This document shows, one piece after another, positions 48,346-61,991 of a stretch of DNA of 64,000 nt. Numbering within the stretch: the stretch's first letter is position 1; every line of letters begins with the position of its first letter. The position numbers and the translations under genes were made by a program. Origin of the DNA: Heterobilharzia americana. Its lineage: Eukaryota; Platyhelminthes; Trematoda; Strigeidida; Schistosomatidae. A model generated the notes under the pieces. That model did not search any database. It was not told where the DNA came from and worked only from the letters and a program-made list of their open reading frames with translations. The DNA is taken from the NCBI GenBank assembly GCA_944470555.2, contig OX104131.1, positions 12,764,515-12,828,514 on the forward strand, read 5' to 3'.

Positions 48346-48957
48346 AGAAGGTTGTTGGGATACCGGCAACCTTCGATCCTAGGAGGCGACTGCGAGGCGG
48401 ACACGCAACACCTTTCCATATTGGTGATGGAGTAGGTGACGTGTGGGTCTCCGAAGCTAGTGCAACTATGCACACCTACGAGGTAAGATAACTTTGCGTC
48501 TAGACGCAACCCTTCTCGCAGTGGTGGAAGGTGACCCAAAGCCTCCGTCTACTTTTCCCTATTGCTTCTTAATCTACCGGGGAGTGTACAGGGGGAAATT
48601 GGTACAAAGAGAACCGAAGAACGATCCAAGTAGCATCGTCAGCGGCCAATTGTATCCAATTTTCAACGCATTTTCTAGGTTCTGCAAGAAGAAAGAAATG
48701 GGACATTAGAGTGCTAAGAAAAGGAAAACCAAACAATTCGAAGTGGGAGTAGTACAGAAAAAAAAATAATAACCAACCAAAAAAAGTTTTCGGAATTTAA
48801 ATTGTATTTTTGATTTTTTTTTTTTTGGAAAAAAAAACTGTTTGCAAAGTAGTAAACATGACTTTTGAAAACTTTAGGTATGAAAACGCATTGAAAGTGT
48901 ATGCCACGACAAAGTAGTTGAAACTCCGAATTCACCAAGTGTGAAGTTGCTCTGGGG

Positions 48958-51080
48958 CTAATTAACGAACTCGGCGTATCGCTTGGGCCAATGTACACGC
49001 CTCCCAGCACGTGTAGAGGTTACTGGATCAGTGTTACTAGACGTGGCTCTTTTAGAAGGTTCAGGATACGCGCGACTAAACGAGTCTGTTAGGGAGTCCG
49101 GCGGCAAGGGTCTGGGTGTGCCTGTGGAGGTGTCGCACAATATTGACACTTCACTGTTCAGGAGCGGTAACGCTGTATCTTCAGAGAGGATGAGTGTTGA
49201 AGTTTTTCCAATCTCCTCGTCTGAATCCTGAAGTTCGGCAATCTTCCGTAAGTCGACTGCTCGAGGCAAAGTAGTGGTGCAAACGCGAGACAGTGCGTCC
49301 GCGACAGGGTTATTCACACCAGAAATATGACGGATGTCCGACGTGAATTGCGAAATATAATCTAGGTGACGTAATTCACGCGGTGAATATCTGTCAGTAG
49401 TGGTGTGTAAGGCATACGTCAGAGGTTTATGGTCGGTAAAGATGATGAAGTCACGACCTTCCACAAAATGACGAAAATGTTTCACTGAGGCATATATGGC
49501 GAGCAGTTCCCTGCCGAAAGTGCTGTACCGCATTTCGCAGGTGGATAACTTCCGGAGAAGAATGCAACTGGGATCCAAGTGTGATCCGAAAGTTGTTGCA
49601 ACACAGCTCCAATGGCCGTGTTAGAGGCGTCAACCGCAATGCTAAGAGGTAGGTTTACGTCTTGATGCACCAGCATCGTGGCGTCTGCTATTGCGGTTTT
49701 GATCTTGCGAAATGCTTCTAGTGCCTCCGGAGTCAAGCTGAAAGTTTTACATTTACTTTTCAGCAGGTCGGTCAGTGCAGTCAAAATGTGTGCACATTGG
49801 GGAACGAAGCGACGATAATAGCTCACCATACCCAGAAACACACGCAGAGCTTTAAGTGACGCTGGGACTGGGAAGTCTTGGATCGCCTGTACCTTTTCAG
49901 GTAGTGGGCGAATGCCTTGCTCGTCGATAACGTGTCCCAAAAATTTTAGTGAACGAACGCCAATTTGGCATTTGGCCAGGTTGACTGTCATCGAATGCTC
50001 TGACAGTCTGGCGAAAACCTGTTTCAAGTGGTTAAAATTGGTGTCTTCGTCTGGACTAGCGATTAGTATATCGTCTAGGTAGGCATAGGCGAAATCGAGT
50101 CCACGTAAAACATCGTGAATAAAACGTTGGAAGGTTTGTGCTGCATTGCGAAGACCAAAAGGCATACGGAGGAACTCAAAAAGACCAAACGGTGTAATGA
50201 CGGCTGTCTTGGGAACATCATCAGGATGAACCGGGATCTGATGATATGCACGCGTCAAGTCAAGCTTACTGAAGATAACCGAGCCTTTTAAAGATGCAGT
50301 CAAGTCGTGAATGTGAGGGACTGGGTAACGATCTGGAATCGTTTTAGCGTTGAGCCTTCGGTAGTCACCACAAGGCCTCCAGTCCATGCCATTGTTCTTG
50401 GGTACCACATGCAAGGGTGAAGACCATGGACTGTTGGATGGTCTGATTATTCCCATTTCAAGCATGTGTTCGAACTCGGCTTTTACAGCACGCAGTTTCT
50501 CCGGGGATAATCGCCGTGGTTTCGCAAATACTGGCGGGCCAGTCGTCGTTATGTGATGAGAAACGTTCGAAGTCACACAAGGGACACAACGACTTGGCTT
50601 AAAGACATCCGGAAAGGACTGAATGATAGACGCATAGGGACTAGAAGCGTCCGTCGTGCAGTACACGGGACTGAGGGGCGGCGTCTTTGTGACTATACCG
50701 GAAACAGAGAGTGTTGTGGTAGAATCTATCAACTTATGCTTGCCAGCATCTACCAGCAGCTGATAGTGCTGCAAGAGATCCATACCAATAATGCCGGTGG
50801 TCACATCTGCCACTATGAAAACCCAACGAAAGGGACGACGCAATCCAAGGTTGAGATCGAGGAATCTCCGACCATAGGTTGTGATGGGCGAACCGTTGGC
50901 GGCACGAAGTTGCAGAGACATTGGCCGCAGACGCTCTTCCTTCGTAGGTGGGATGACGCTAGCTTCTGCCCCAGTGTCAACTAGGAAGCGTATCCCAGAA
51001 TGTCGATCAGTGACGAAGAAGAGGCGACATGGAAGTGGCTCGCCAGCGACGTTAGTCGCCGTCACGTGCTGGCTCACACG
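48958..51080 (-). pseudogene. pol: B2 pol: PR-RT-RNase H, frameshifted, integrase deleted
   Basis: The same structure as B1 pol: DTG protease, YLDD RT, RNase H split by the same lost base (near 49553) and no integrase. Residue differences noticed from B1: Asn for His after the YLDD region, Val for Ile in a YYRRF motif, and Ser for Asn in the linker. The identical lesions show B1 and B2 descend from one defective copy. Confidence 0.9.
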
Positions 51081-51086
51081 TTTCCC
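51042..51086 (-). promoter_or_regulatory. -1 ribosomal frameshift signal, B2 gag/pol
   Basis: G GGA AAC at 51080-51086 (minus strand), 6-nt spacer, stem GCCAGC/GCTGGC. Identical to B1. Confidence 0.75.
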
Positions 51087-51910
51087 GCCTGGTTAGCCTC
51101 GAAGGTGCAAGGTCGAGTGCACTTTTTGGCATTGGCACCATAACGTTTATGGTACCAGCACAACCTGGGTTGGGATTGTCGCGATTTGGAACGTCTGCTA
51201 TCGGTACGGGAGGCAGACCTGTTGCGCGAGCGAGACGTGCGACCTTTGTAAGAACTACCAGACCGCATTTCGTTCCTGATGCTGCACAACTCTTCATACA
51301 ATTTTGAGATGTGAGTTATAACATCGAAACTTGTTGGCTCAACAGCCGAGGGAGGGTTTTTGAACGAATCCGTGGCAGTAGACAGTGCAGCTGAGATACT
51401 AGTGTTGGGTTTCGTAGCATCCACAGCTCTGTCAGCCGCTTCCGCCAACTCTATTAAGGGACACTTATGGAAGGGTGCGAGGATCCCTTGAACCGACTGT
51501 GGTAACCTCTGTAACCACAGTTGCTTGAGAAATGCTTCATCAATGTTGAAGTCAGCAATCAGCTGCTTCATCTGACGAAGCAGTTGCGTCGGCTTGCGAT
51601 CACCCAGATGCACATCCCTGAAAAGTTCTTGCACTTTCTGCTGGTCAGTAAGTGCAACACGTTTGATGAGGGCGGTTTTGAGGCGATCGTAAAGATTCGG
51701 TGCTGGGTCATCTAGCACATCTGAGACGTCTTCAATCACATTTTCCGGTAAGCTGACGATGACTAAGTTGGACTTAGTTTCTTGTGATTGAATGTGTCTC
51801 AAGGCAAACTGAGCTTCCACATGGGAGAACCATGCAGATGGTCTGTGGGCCCAGAAGGTGGGAAGCTGGAGGGTTATGGCCATCTGCGCAGTCGAGTCGT
51901 TATCCGCCAT
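51074..51910 (-). CDS. gag: B2 Gag polyprotein, intact
   Basis: 278 residues, equal to B1 Gag except for one noticed change in the Ser/Arg-rich region (Asp for Gly). The CHCC finger (Cys251, His254, Cys264, Cys268) is intact. Confidence 0.9.
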   Translation of the reverse strand: MADNDSTAQMAITLQLPTFWAHRPSAWFSHVEAQFALRHIQSQETKSNLVIVSLPENVIEDVSDVLDDPAPNLYDRLKTALIKRVALTDQQKVQELFRDVHLGDRKPTQLLRQMKQLIADFNIDEAFLKQLWLQRLPQSVQGILAPFHKCPLIELAEAADRAVDATKPNTSISAALSTATDSFKNPPSAVEPTSFDVITHISKLYEELCSIRNEMRSGSSYKGRTSRSRNRSASRTDSRRSKSRQSQPRLCWYHKRYGANAKKCTRPCTFEANQAGNV

Positions 51911-52074
51911 TGATCAGGGAATTAACGAGGCACGATAGTGATAATAAAAAAATTACAATGCAAAAATAACCAATGAGGAGTGCAATAATATAAAAAAAAC
52001 GCTAGACGTGCCAAAACAAAATTAGGCCAGACAAATCAACGCAAGAGAACAAAGGTACTAGACAAAATAAGAAG

Positions 52075-52092
52075 TGATACTCGGGCTCACCA
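52075..52092 (-). other. B2 primer-binding site (tRNA-Trp-like)
   Basis: The same 18 bases as B1, 4 bases from the 5' LTR (one T fewer than in B1). Confidence 0.65.
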
Positions 52093-52096
52093 ATTT

Positions 52097-52528
52097 TGTA
52101 GGGATGCGTGTTACAATTCCGTAACGTTTGATCAACCCTACTTAATTTGATGTGCTCTAGTACCTGCTTAACCAGTACTTTACCTAACGTGTAAGTACTG
52201 GTAACAAAACACAAATCAAAAGAACTGATACGCAATGTATTTAAAGGAGCTATGTATTTAAGGTAAATGTTATAATAATGAATGAGGGAAAAGTTTAATC
52301 AACTTATCTGGCTTGTAAGGCTGAACTAGGGACTCGGAGTACGTGCGTGGTGATCAGCACAATGGAGCGCAAAAATGGCGTCCAAGCCTGCTCGGATGCA
52401 TGCTCGTTAAAACAAAACTTAAAACACCCTAAGCATCCGGAGGCAAGCTAGAGATTTATTTAGTTAATTTAATTTAAACTATTTATTTTAGCCCTAGTTA
52501 TATTTTGGTGCCAGGAAGGTGCACTACA
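52097..52528 (-). repeat. B2 5' LTR
   Basis: 432 bp. It lies 140 bp from the variant tRNA at 52669. Confidence 0.93.
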
Positions 52529-52668
52529 CATGCATGCGTGCTTGCTTGCTTGCTTGCTTACCTGCATTTGTGTGTGAGTTGGTTATGGTGTGTAGAGTGT
52601 AGTGTGTAGATTGATCGAGTTCCGCTAGTGCTGTTGGTTGTGTTGTGACGAGAGAGACCTTCCAGTCA

Positions 52669-52741
52669 GCCCGGTTAGCTCAGTCGGTAGAACATCAGAC
52701 TTTTAATCTGAGGGTCGGGGGTTCGAGCCCCCCATCGGGCG
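52669..52741 (+). tRNA. tRNA-Lys(UUU), G24A D-stem variant
   Basis: The same G24A change as the copy at 40567 (here at 52692), giving a C11-A24 mismatch. It lies 140 bp from the B2 5' LTR. Everything else matches the reference. Confidence 0.9.
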
Positions 52742-53031
52742 GTGGCTTTTCCACAGATGCAACTCATCGTGCCACCAGTGTGCACCGACAGTGTCGCGAG
52801 GTTGTCGGACCGGTCTGCGCACCACGCCACGCATGAACTCACCTTCATTCATATAATATCGATGCGAGGCGATTCTCCTCCTTGTCGGTAGTACACTTCC
52901 GTGTCACTGTGTCCGCTGTATCTTCGTGTAACTACACACGTCTACACGTGGGTGTGTGCACCCGCTTCCCTTTGATCACGCTCATCAACAGCTACCCGAA
53001 TACATTTTGCCAACATTTAGCCCCTACACCA

Positions 53032-53064
<33 letters not shown>

Positions 53065-53628
53065 ATCATTCCTTCTCCATGTTCTCTCACACAGTCAGCC
53101 ATTTGGACACATCCGTCAAGTGATTCACTGCATGATGTGTGGAAAAGCAAAGCAACTAACATTCTCACCATCTCACTGAATGACTGCATGCCTGCCCGCC
53201 TACCTGTCCACATGACTGACTGCACTGACTGTCCAACCGCCTGACTGTTAATCTCTCTGTGCTACTGACATCTCCCTTGCTAGCTCCATTGATCGATTGA
53301 TATGGCTGCTGCATGGACTTGTCTATTCATTGACTGATTGATTGGTTGAGATGATATCCATCCGGTTGTTTCGATGGATAGATGGCTGTTCATTGAGAAT
53401 TAGTCAACTTCGTCTGCTTGATAGTTGATTTGTTGAATGGTTGGTGGGTGGTGGTGGTTTCTTTGTCTTACTGGTTGATTGATGGATGGATTGACTGTGG
53501 ATTCTGTAGGTTTCTGGGATGAGTGATGGGAATGTATTGAGTGAATAGTGGGTGCAGGCAGGACAGAATGAATGACTTTTCGATTGAGCGGTTTGCTGTT
53601 CATTTTGGACTGTTCAGTGTTTGAGTTG

Positions 53629-53663
<35 letters not shown>

Positions 53664-54540
53664 ACTGGTTATATTGTTGCTGGTTTCTGGTGTACTATGT
53701 GGAGTCTGCAAGCGTTTCGTCGTTTCGTTGTTGCGTCGTAAGTCTTCACCTTGTTGTGCATGGCGGGTGGATTCAGTCTCGATGTGGATGGGTGGCTTCT
53801 GTTCAGTCAGACGAGATGAAGTTACCAGTGATGAGGTTGGGTGTGTGTTTGTGCATGCTGGCATCCATTTGAATGTGTGGAGATGAAGGGTGTAGGTGGA
53901 ATGGATTCTGTTCGGCTTGAGGCTTTGGTATGCAGTGTCTGTGAGAGATTGGCGCATGATTTGATGGAGCGGAGTGTGGTGCAGAGGCGTGCGGTGGCTT
54001 TGAGTGACGTGTTATTTCATGCACTCGAGAGGGTCGACGTTAAGTCGACTGCAGCTGAAGAGGACGTGGAGGTGGAGAACGGTGATGAGTATGAGTACGA
54101 ATATGTGGAGTGGGTATGAGGTGTGAGTGAAGCCTTTGAGTGTTTGTGTTTGTGTGTGTGTGTGTGTGTGTGCGCGTGTACGTATGCGTGTTTGTGTTCG
54201 TGACAGTGTGGTGGAGGAGATATGTGACTATGTGGCGTTGATGATAGTTGGTGATACTGACGTTGGTTGCAGTGGTGTTGGTGTTGTTCGTGTTGTCCGA
54301 GTGTGAGATTTTGTTGGTGGGTGATTTGGTGTACGTTGGTGCGGTGCGTATTGTCTTGGTGTCTTGTGAGTGGTCCTGAGTGCATGTGCATGCATGCATG
54401 AATGCATGCGTGCGCGCTTGCTTGCTTGCTTACCTGCATTTGTGTGTGAGTTGGTTATGGTGTGTAGAGTGTAGTGTGTAGATTGATCGAGTTCCGCTAG
54501 TGCTGTTGGTTGTGTTGTGACGAGAGAGACCTTCCAGTCA

Positions 54541-54613
54541 GCCCGGTTAGCTCAGTCGGTAGAGCATCAGACTTTTAATCTGAGGGTCGGGGGTTCGAGC
54601 CCCCCATCGGGCG
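54541..54613 (+). tRNA. tRNA-Lys(UUU)
   Basis: Identical to the reference copy. The upstream GCAT tract is altered (GCATGTGCATG) and the GCTT run is preceded by GCGCGC. Confidence 0.97.
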
Positions 54614-54903
54614 GTGGCTTTTCCACAGATGCAACTCATCGTGCCACCAGTGTGCACCGACAGTGTCGCGAGGTTGTCGGACCGGTCTGCGCACCACGCC
54701 ACGCATGAACTCACCTTCATTCATATAATATCGATGCGAGGCGATTCTCCTCCTTGTCGGTAGTACACTTCCGTGTCACTGTGTCCGCTGTATCTTCGTG
54801 TAACTACACACGTCTACACGTGGGTGTGTGCACCCGCTTCCCTTTGATCACGCTCATCAACAGCTACCCGAATACATTTTGCCAACATTTAGCCCCTACA
54901 TCA

Positions 54904-54936
<33 letters not shown>

Positions 54937-55500
54937 ATCATTCCTTCTCCATGTTCTCTCACACAGTCAGCCATTTGGACACATCCGTCAAGTGATTCAC
55001 TGCATGATGTGTGGAAAAGCAAAGCAACTAACATTCTCACCATCTCACTGAATGACTGCATGCCTGCCCGCCTACCTGTCCACATGACTGACTGCACTGA
55101 CTGTCCAACCGCCTGACTGTTAATCTCTCTGTGCTACTGACATCTCCCTTGCTAGCTCCATTGATCGATTGATATGGCTGCTGCATGGACTTGTCTATTC
55201 ATTGACTGATTGATTGGTTGAGATGATATCCATCCGGTTGTTTCGATGGATAGATGGCTGTTCATTGAGAATTAGTCAACTTCGTCTGCTTGATAGTTGA
55301 TTTGTTGAATGGTTGGTGGGTGGTGGTGGTTTCTTTGTCTTACTGGTTGATTGATGGATGGATTGACTGTGGATTCTGTAGGTTTCTGGGATGAGTGATG
55401 GGAATGTATTGAGTGAATAGTGGGTGCAGGCAGGACAGAATGAATGACTTTTCGATTGAGCGGTTTGCTGTTCATTTTGGACTGTTCAGTGTTTGAGTTG

Positions 55501-55533
<33 letters not shown>

Positions 55534-56409
55534 ACTGGTTATATTGTTGCTGGTTTCTGGTGTACTATGTGGAGTCTGCAAGCGTTTCGTCGTTTCGTTG
55601 TTGCGTCGTAAGTCTTCACCTTGTTGTGCATGGCGGGTGGATTCAGTCTCGATGTGGATGGGTGGCTTCTGTTCAGTCAGACGAGATGAAGTTACCAGTG
55701 ATGAGGTTGGGTGTGTGTTTGTGCATGCTGGCATCCATTTGAATGTGTGGAGATGAAGGGTGTAGGTGGAATGGATTCTGTTCGGCTTGAGGCTTTGGTA
55801 TGCAGTGTCTGTGAGAGATTGGCGCATGATTTGATGGAGCGGAGTGTGGTGCAGAGGCGTGCGGTGGCTTTGAGTGACGTGTTATTTCATGCACTCGAGA
55901 GGGTCGACGTTAAGTCGACTGCAGCTGAAGAGGACGTGGAGGTGGAGAACGGTGATGAGTATGAGTACGAATATGTGGAGTGGGTATGAGGTGTGAGTGA
56001 AGCCTTTGAGTGTTTGTGTTTGTGTGTGTGTGTGTGTGTGTGTGCGTGTACGTATGCGTGTTTGTGTTCGTGACAGTGTGGTGGAGGAGATATGTGACTA
56101 TGTGGCGTTGATGATAGTTGGTGATACTGACGTTGGTTGCAGTGGTGTTGGTGTTGTTCGTGTTGTCCGAGTGTGAGATTTTGTTGGTGGGTGATTTGGT
56201 GTATGTTGGTGCGGTGCGTATTGTCTTGGTGTCTTGTGAGTGGTCCTGAGTGCATGTGCATGCATGCATGAATGCATGCGTGTTGCTTGCTTGCTTGCTT
56301 ACCTGCATTTGTGTGTGAGTTGGTTATGGTGTGTAGAGTGTAGTGTGTAGATTGATCGAGTTCCGCTAGTGCTGTTGGTTGTGTTGTGACGAGAGAGACC
56401 TTCCAGTCA

Positions 56410-56482
56410 GCCCGGTTAGCTCAGTCGGTAGAGCATCAGACTTTTAATCTGAGGGTCGGGGGTTCGAGCCCCCCATCGGGCG
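56410..56482 (+). tRNA. tRNA-Lys(UUU)
   Basis: Identical to the reference copy. It shares the GCATGTGCATG variant with the unit upstream. Confidence 0.97.
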
Positions 56483-58277
56483 GTGGCTTTTCCACAGATG
56501 CAACTCATCGTGCCACCAGTGTGCACCGACAGTGTCGCGAGGTTGTCGGACCGGTCTGCGCACCACGCCACGCATGAACTCACCTTCATTCATATAATAT
56601 CGATGCGAGGCGATTCTCCTCCTTGTCGGTAGTACACTTCCGTGTCACTGTGTCCGCTGTATCTTCGTGTAACTACACACGTCTACACGTGGGTGTGTGC
56701 ACCCGCTTCCCTTTGATCACGCTCATCAACAGCTACCCGAATACATTTTGCCAACATTTAGCCCCTACACCATCACACACACACACACACACACACAATA
56801 TCATTCCTTCTCCATGTTCTCTCACACAGTCAGCCATTTGGACACATCCGTCAAGTGATTCACTGCATGATGTGTGGAAAAGCAAAGCAACTAACATTCT
56901 CACCATCTCACTGAATGACTGCATGCCTGCCCGCCTACCTGTCCACATGACTGACTGCACTGACTGTCCAACCGCCTGACTGTTAATCTCTCTGTGCTAC
57001 TGACATCTCCCTTGCTAGCTCCATTGATCGATTGATATGGCTGCTGCATGGACTTGTCTATTCATTGACTGATTGATTGGTTGAGATGATATCCATCCGG
57101 TTGTTTCGATGGATAGATGGCTGTTCATTGAGAATTAGTCAACTTCGTCTGCTTGATAGTTGATTTGTTGAATGGTTGGTGGGTGGTGGTGGTTTCTTTG
57201 TCTTACTGGTTGATTGATGGATGGATTGACTGTGGATTCTGTAGGTTTCTGGGATGAGTGATGGGAATGTATTGAGTGAATAGTGGGTGCAGGCAGGACA
57301 GAATGAATGACTTTTCGATTGAGCGGTTTGCTGTTCATTTTGGACTGTTCAGTGTTTGAGTTGATGTGTGTGTGTGTGTGTGTGTGTGTGTATGACTGGT
57401 TATATTGTTGCTGGTTTCTGGTGTACTATGTGGAGTCTGCAAGCGTTTCGTCGTTTCGTTGTTGCGTCGTAAGTCTTCACCTTGTTGTGCATGGCGGGTG
57501 GATTCAGTCTCGATGTGGATGGGTGGCTTCTGTTCAGTCAGACGAGATGAAGTTACCAGTGATGAGGTTGGGTGTGTGTTTGTGCATGCTGGCATCCATT
57601 TGAATGTGTGGAGATGAAGGGTGTAGGTGGAATGGATTCTGTTCGGCTTGAGGCTTTGGTATGCAGTGTCTGTGAGAGATTGGCGCATGATTTGATGGAG
57701 CGGAGTGTGGTGCAGAGGCGTGCGGTGGCTTTGAGTGACGTGTTATTTCATGCACTCGAGAGGGTCGACGTTAAGTCGACTGCAGCTGAAGAGGACGTGG
57801 AGGTGGAGAACGGTGATGAGTATGAGTACGAATATGTGGAGTGGGTATGAGGTGTGAGTGAAGCCTTTGAGTGTTTGTGTTTGTGTGTGTGTGTGTGTGT
57901 GTGCGCGTGTACGTATGCGTGTTTGTGTTCGTGACAGTGTGGTGGAGGAGATATGTGACTATGTGGCGTTGATGATAGTTGGTGATACTGACGTTGGTTG
58001 CAGTGGTGTTGGTGTTGTTCGTGTTGTCCGAGTGTGAGATTTTGTTGGTGGGTGATTTGGTGTACGTTGGTGCGGTGCGTATTGTCTTGGTGTCTTGTGA
58101 GTGGTCCTGAGTGCATGCATGCATGCATGCATGCATGAATGCATGCGTGGTTGCTTGCTTGCTTGCTTACCTGCATTTGTGTGTGAGTTGGTTATGGTGT
58201 GTAGAGTGTAGTGTGTAGATTGATCGAGTTCCGCTAGTGCTGTTGGTTGTGTTGTGACGAGAGAGACCTTCCAGTCA

Positions 58278-58350
58278 GCCCGGTTAGCTCAGTCGGTAGA
58301 GCATCAGACTTTTAATCTGAGGGTCGGGGGTTCGAGCCCCCCATCGGGCG
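58278..58350 (+). tRNA. tRNA-Lys(UUU)
   Basis: Identical to the reference copy. Confidence 0.97.
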
Positions 58351-60131
58351 GTGGCTTTTCCACAGATGCAACTCATCGTGCCACCAGTGTGCACCGACAG
58401 TGTCGCGAGGTTGTCGGACCGGTCTGCGCACCACGCCACGCATGAACTCACCTTCATTCATATAATATCGATGCGAGGCGATTCTCCTCCTTGTCGGTAG
58501 TACACTTCCGTGTCACTGTGTCCGCTGTATCTTCGTGTAACTACACACGTCTACACGTGGGTGTGTGCACCCGCTTCCCTTTGATCACGCTCATCAACAG
58601 CTACCCGAATACATTTTGCCAACATTTAGCCCCTACACCATCACACACACACACACACACACACAATATCATTCCTTCTCCATGTTCTCTCACACAGTCA
58701 GCCATTTGGACACATCCGTCAAGTGATTCACTGCATGATGTGTGGAAAAGCAAAGCAACTAACATTCTCACCATCTCACTGAATGACTGCATGCCTGCCC
58801 GCCTACCTGTCCACATGACTGACTGCACTGACTGTCCAACCGCCTGACTGTTAATCTCTCTGTGCTACTGACATCTCCCTTGCTAGCTCCATTGATCGAT
58901 TGATATGGCTGCTGCATGGACTTGTCTATTCATTGACTGATTGATTGGTTGAGATGATATCCATCCGGTTGTTTCGATGGATAGATGGCTGTTCATTGAG
59001 AATTAGTCAACTTCGTCTGCTTGATAGTTGATTTGTTGAATGGTTGGTGGGTGGTGGTGGTTTCTTTGTCTTACTGGTTGATTGATGGATGGATTGACTG
59101 TGGATTCTGTAGGTTTCTGGGATGAGTGATGGGAATGTATTGAGTGAATAGTGGGTGCAGGCAGGACAGAATGAATGACTTTTCGATTGAGCGGTTTGCT
59201 GTTCATTTTGGACTGTTCAGTGTTTGAGTTGATGTGTGTGTGTGTGTGTGTGTGTATGACTGGTTATATTGTTGCTGGTTTCTGGTGTACTATGTGGAGT
59301 CTGCAAGCGTTTCGTCGTTTCGTTGTTGCGTCGTAAGTCTTCACCTTGTTGTGCATGGCGGGTGGATTCAGTCTCGATGTGGATGGGTGGCTTCTGTTCA
59401 GTCAGACGAGATGAAGTTACCAGTGATGAGGTTGGGTGTGTGTTTGTGCATGCTGGCATCCATTTGAATGTGTGGAGATGAAGGGTGTAGGTGGAATGGA
59501 TTCTGTTCGGCTTGAGGCTTTGGTATGCAGTGTCTGTGAGAGATTGGCGCATGATTTGATGGAGCGGAGTGTGGTGCAGAGGCGTGCGGTGGCTTTGAGT
59601 GACGTGTTATTTCATGCACTCGAGAGGGTCGACGTTAAGTCGACTGCAGCTGAAGAGGACGTGGAGGTGGAGAACGGTGATGAGTATGAGTACGAATATG
59701 TGGAGTGGGTATGAGGTGTGAGTGAAGCCTTTGAGTGTTTGTGTGTGTGTGTGTGTGTGCGTGTACGTATGCGTGTTTGTGTTCGTGACAGTGTGGTGGA
59801 GGAGATATGTGACTATGTGGCGTTGATGATAGTTGGTGATACTGACGTTGGTTGCAGTGGTGTTGGTGTTGTTCGTGTTGTCCGAGTGTGAGATTTTGTT
59901 GGTGGGTGATTTGGTGTACGTTGGTGCGGTGCGTATTGTCTTGGTGTCTTGTGAGTGGTCCTGAGTGCATGCATGCATGCATGCATGCATGAATGCATGC
60001 GTGGTTGCTTGCTTGCTTGCTTACCTGCATTTGTGTGTGAGTTGGTTATGGTGTGTAGAGTGTAGTGTGTAGATTGATCGAGTTCCGCTAGTGCTGTTGG
60101 TTGTGTTGTGACGAGAGAGACCTTCCAGTCA

Positions 60132-60204
60132 GCCCGGTTAGCTCAGTCGGTAGAGCATCAGACTTTTAATCTGAGGGTCGGGGGTTCGAGCCCCCCATCG
60201 GGCG
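60132..60204 (+). tRNA. tRNA-Lys(UUU)
   Basis: Identical to the reference copy. Confidence 0.97.
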
Positions 60205-61595
60205 GTGGCTTTTCCACAGATGCAACTCATCGTGCCACCAGTGTGCACCGACAGTGTCGCGAGGTTGTCGGACCGGTCTGCGCACCACGCCACGCATGAA
60301 CTCACCTTCATTCATATAATATCGATGCGAGGCGATTCTCCTCCTTGTCGGTAGTACACTTCCGTGTCACTGTGTCCGCTGTATCTTCGTGTAACTACAC
60401 ACGTCTACACGTGGGTGTGTGCACCCGCTTCCCTTTGATCACGCTCATCAACAGCTACCCGAATACATTTTGCCAACATTTAGCCCCTACACCATCACAC
60501 ACACACACACACACACACAATATCATTCCTTCTCCATGTTCTCTCACACAGTCAGCCATTTGGACACATCCGTCAAGTGATTCACTGCATGATGTGTGGA
60601 AAAGCAAAGCAACTAACATTCTCACCATCTCACTGAATGACTGCATGCCTGCCCGCCTACCTGTCCACATGACTGACTGCACTGACTGTCCAACCGCCTG
60701 ACTGTTAATCTCTCTGTGCTACTGACATCTCCCTTGCTAGCTCCATTGATCGATTGATATGGCTGCTGCATGGACTTGTCTATTCATTGACTGATTGATT
60801 GGTTGAGATGATATCCATCCGGTTGTTTCGATGGATAGATGGCTGTTCATTGAGAATTAGTCAACTTCGTCTGCTTGATAGTTGATTTGTTGAATGGTTG
60901 GTGGGTGGTGGTGGTTTCTTTGTCTTACTGGTTGATTGATGGATGGATTGACTGTGGATTCTGTAGGTTTCTGGGATGAGTGATGGGAATGTATTGAGTG
61001 AATAGTGGGTGCAGGCAGGACAGAATGAATGACTTTTCGATTGAGCGGTTTGCTGTTCATTTTGGACTGTTCAGTGTTTGAGTTGATGTGTGTGTGTGTG
61101 TGTGTGTGTGTATGACTGGTTATATTGTTGCTGGTTTCTGGTGTACTATGTGGAGTCTGCAAGCGTTTCGTCGTTTCGTTGTTGCGTCGTAAGTCTTCAC
61201 CTTGTTGTGCATGGCGGGTGGATTCAGTCTCGATGTGGATGGGTGGCTTCTGTTCAGTCAGACGAGATGAAGTTACCAGTGATGAGGTTGGGTGTGTGTT
61301 TGTGCATGCTGGCATCCATTTGAATGTGTGGAGATGAAGGGTGTAGGTGGAATGGATTCTGTTCGGCTTGAGGCTTTGGTATGCAGTGTCTGTGAGAGAT
61401 TGGCGCATGATTTGATGGAGCGGAGTGTGGTGCAGAGGCGTGCGGTGGCTTTGAGTGACGTGTTATTTCATGCACTCGAGAGGGTCGACGTTAAGTCGAC
61501 TGCAGCTGAAGAGGACGTGGAGGTGGAGAACGGTGATGAGTATGAGTACGAATATGTGGAGTGGGTATGAGGTGTGAGTGAAGCCTTTGAGTGTT

Positions 61596-61607
61596 AAAAA
61601 AAAAAAA
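61596..61607. repeat. Poly-A run inside the TG tract of one unit
   Basis: Twelve A residues replace the start of the second TG tract (GAGTGTT then A12 then TGTGTG). No other unit has this. It may be a small insertion remnant or a sequencing or assembly error. Confidence 0.6.
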
Positions 61608-61991
61608 TGTGTGTGTGTGTGTGCGTGTACGTATGCGTGTTTGTGTTCGTGACAGTGTGGTGGAGGAGATATGTGACTATGTGGCGTTGATGATAGTTGG
61701 TGATACTGACGTTGGTTGCAGTGGTGTTGGTGTTGTTCGTGTTGTCCGAGTGTGAGATTTTGTTGGTGGGTGATTTGGTGTACGTTGGTGCGGTGCGTAT
61801 TGTCTTGGTGTCTTGTGAGTGGTCCTGAGTGCATGCATGCATGCATGCATGAATGCATGCGTGGTTGCTTGCTTGCTTGCTTACCTGCATTTGTGTGTGA
61901 GTTGGTTATGGTGTGTAGAGTGTAGTGTGTAGATTGATCGAGTTCCGCTAGTGCTGTTGGTTGTGTTGTGACGAGAGAGACCTTCCAGTGA

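Larger units (their letters stand above)
47899..52528 (-). mobile_element. LTR retrotransposon B2 (CsRn1/Boudicca-like), integrase-deleted
   Basis: 4630 bp, minus strand, CATG duplications (47895-47898, 52529-52532). It is inserted at the same place in the unit as B1 and carries the same RT/RNase H frameshift and the same integrase deletion. Only a few SNPs and homopolymer lengths separate it from B1. 48331-48957 is untranslated DNA with A and T runs. Confidence 0.93.
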
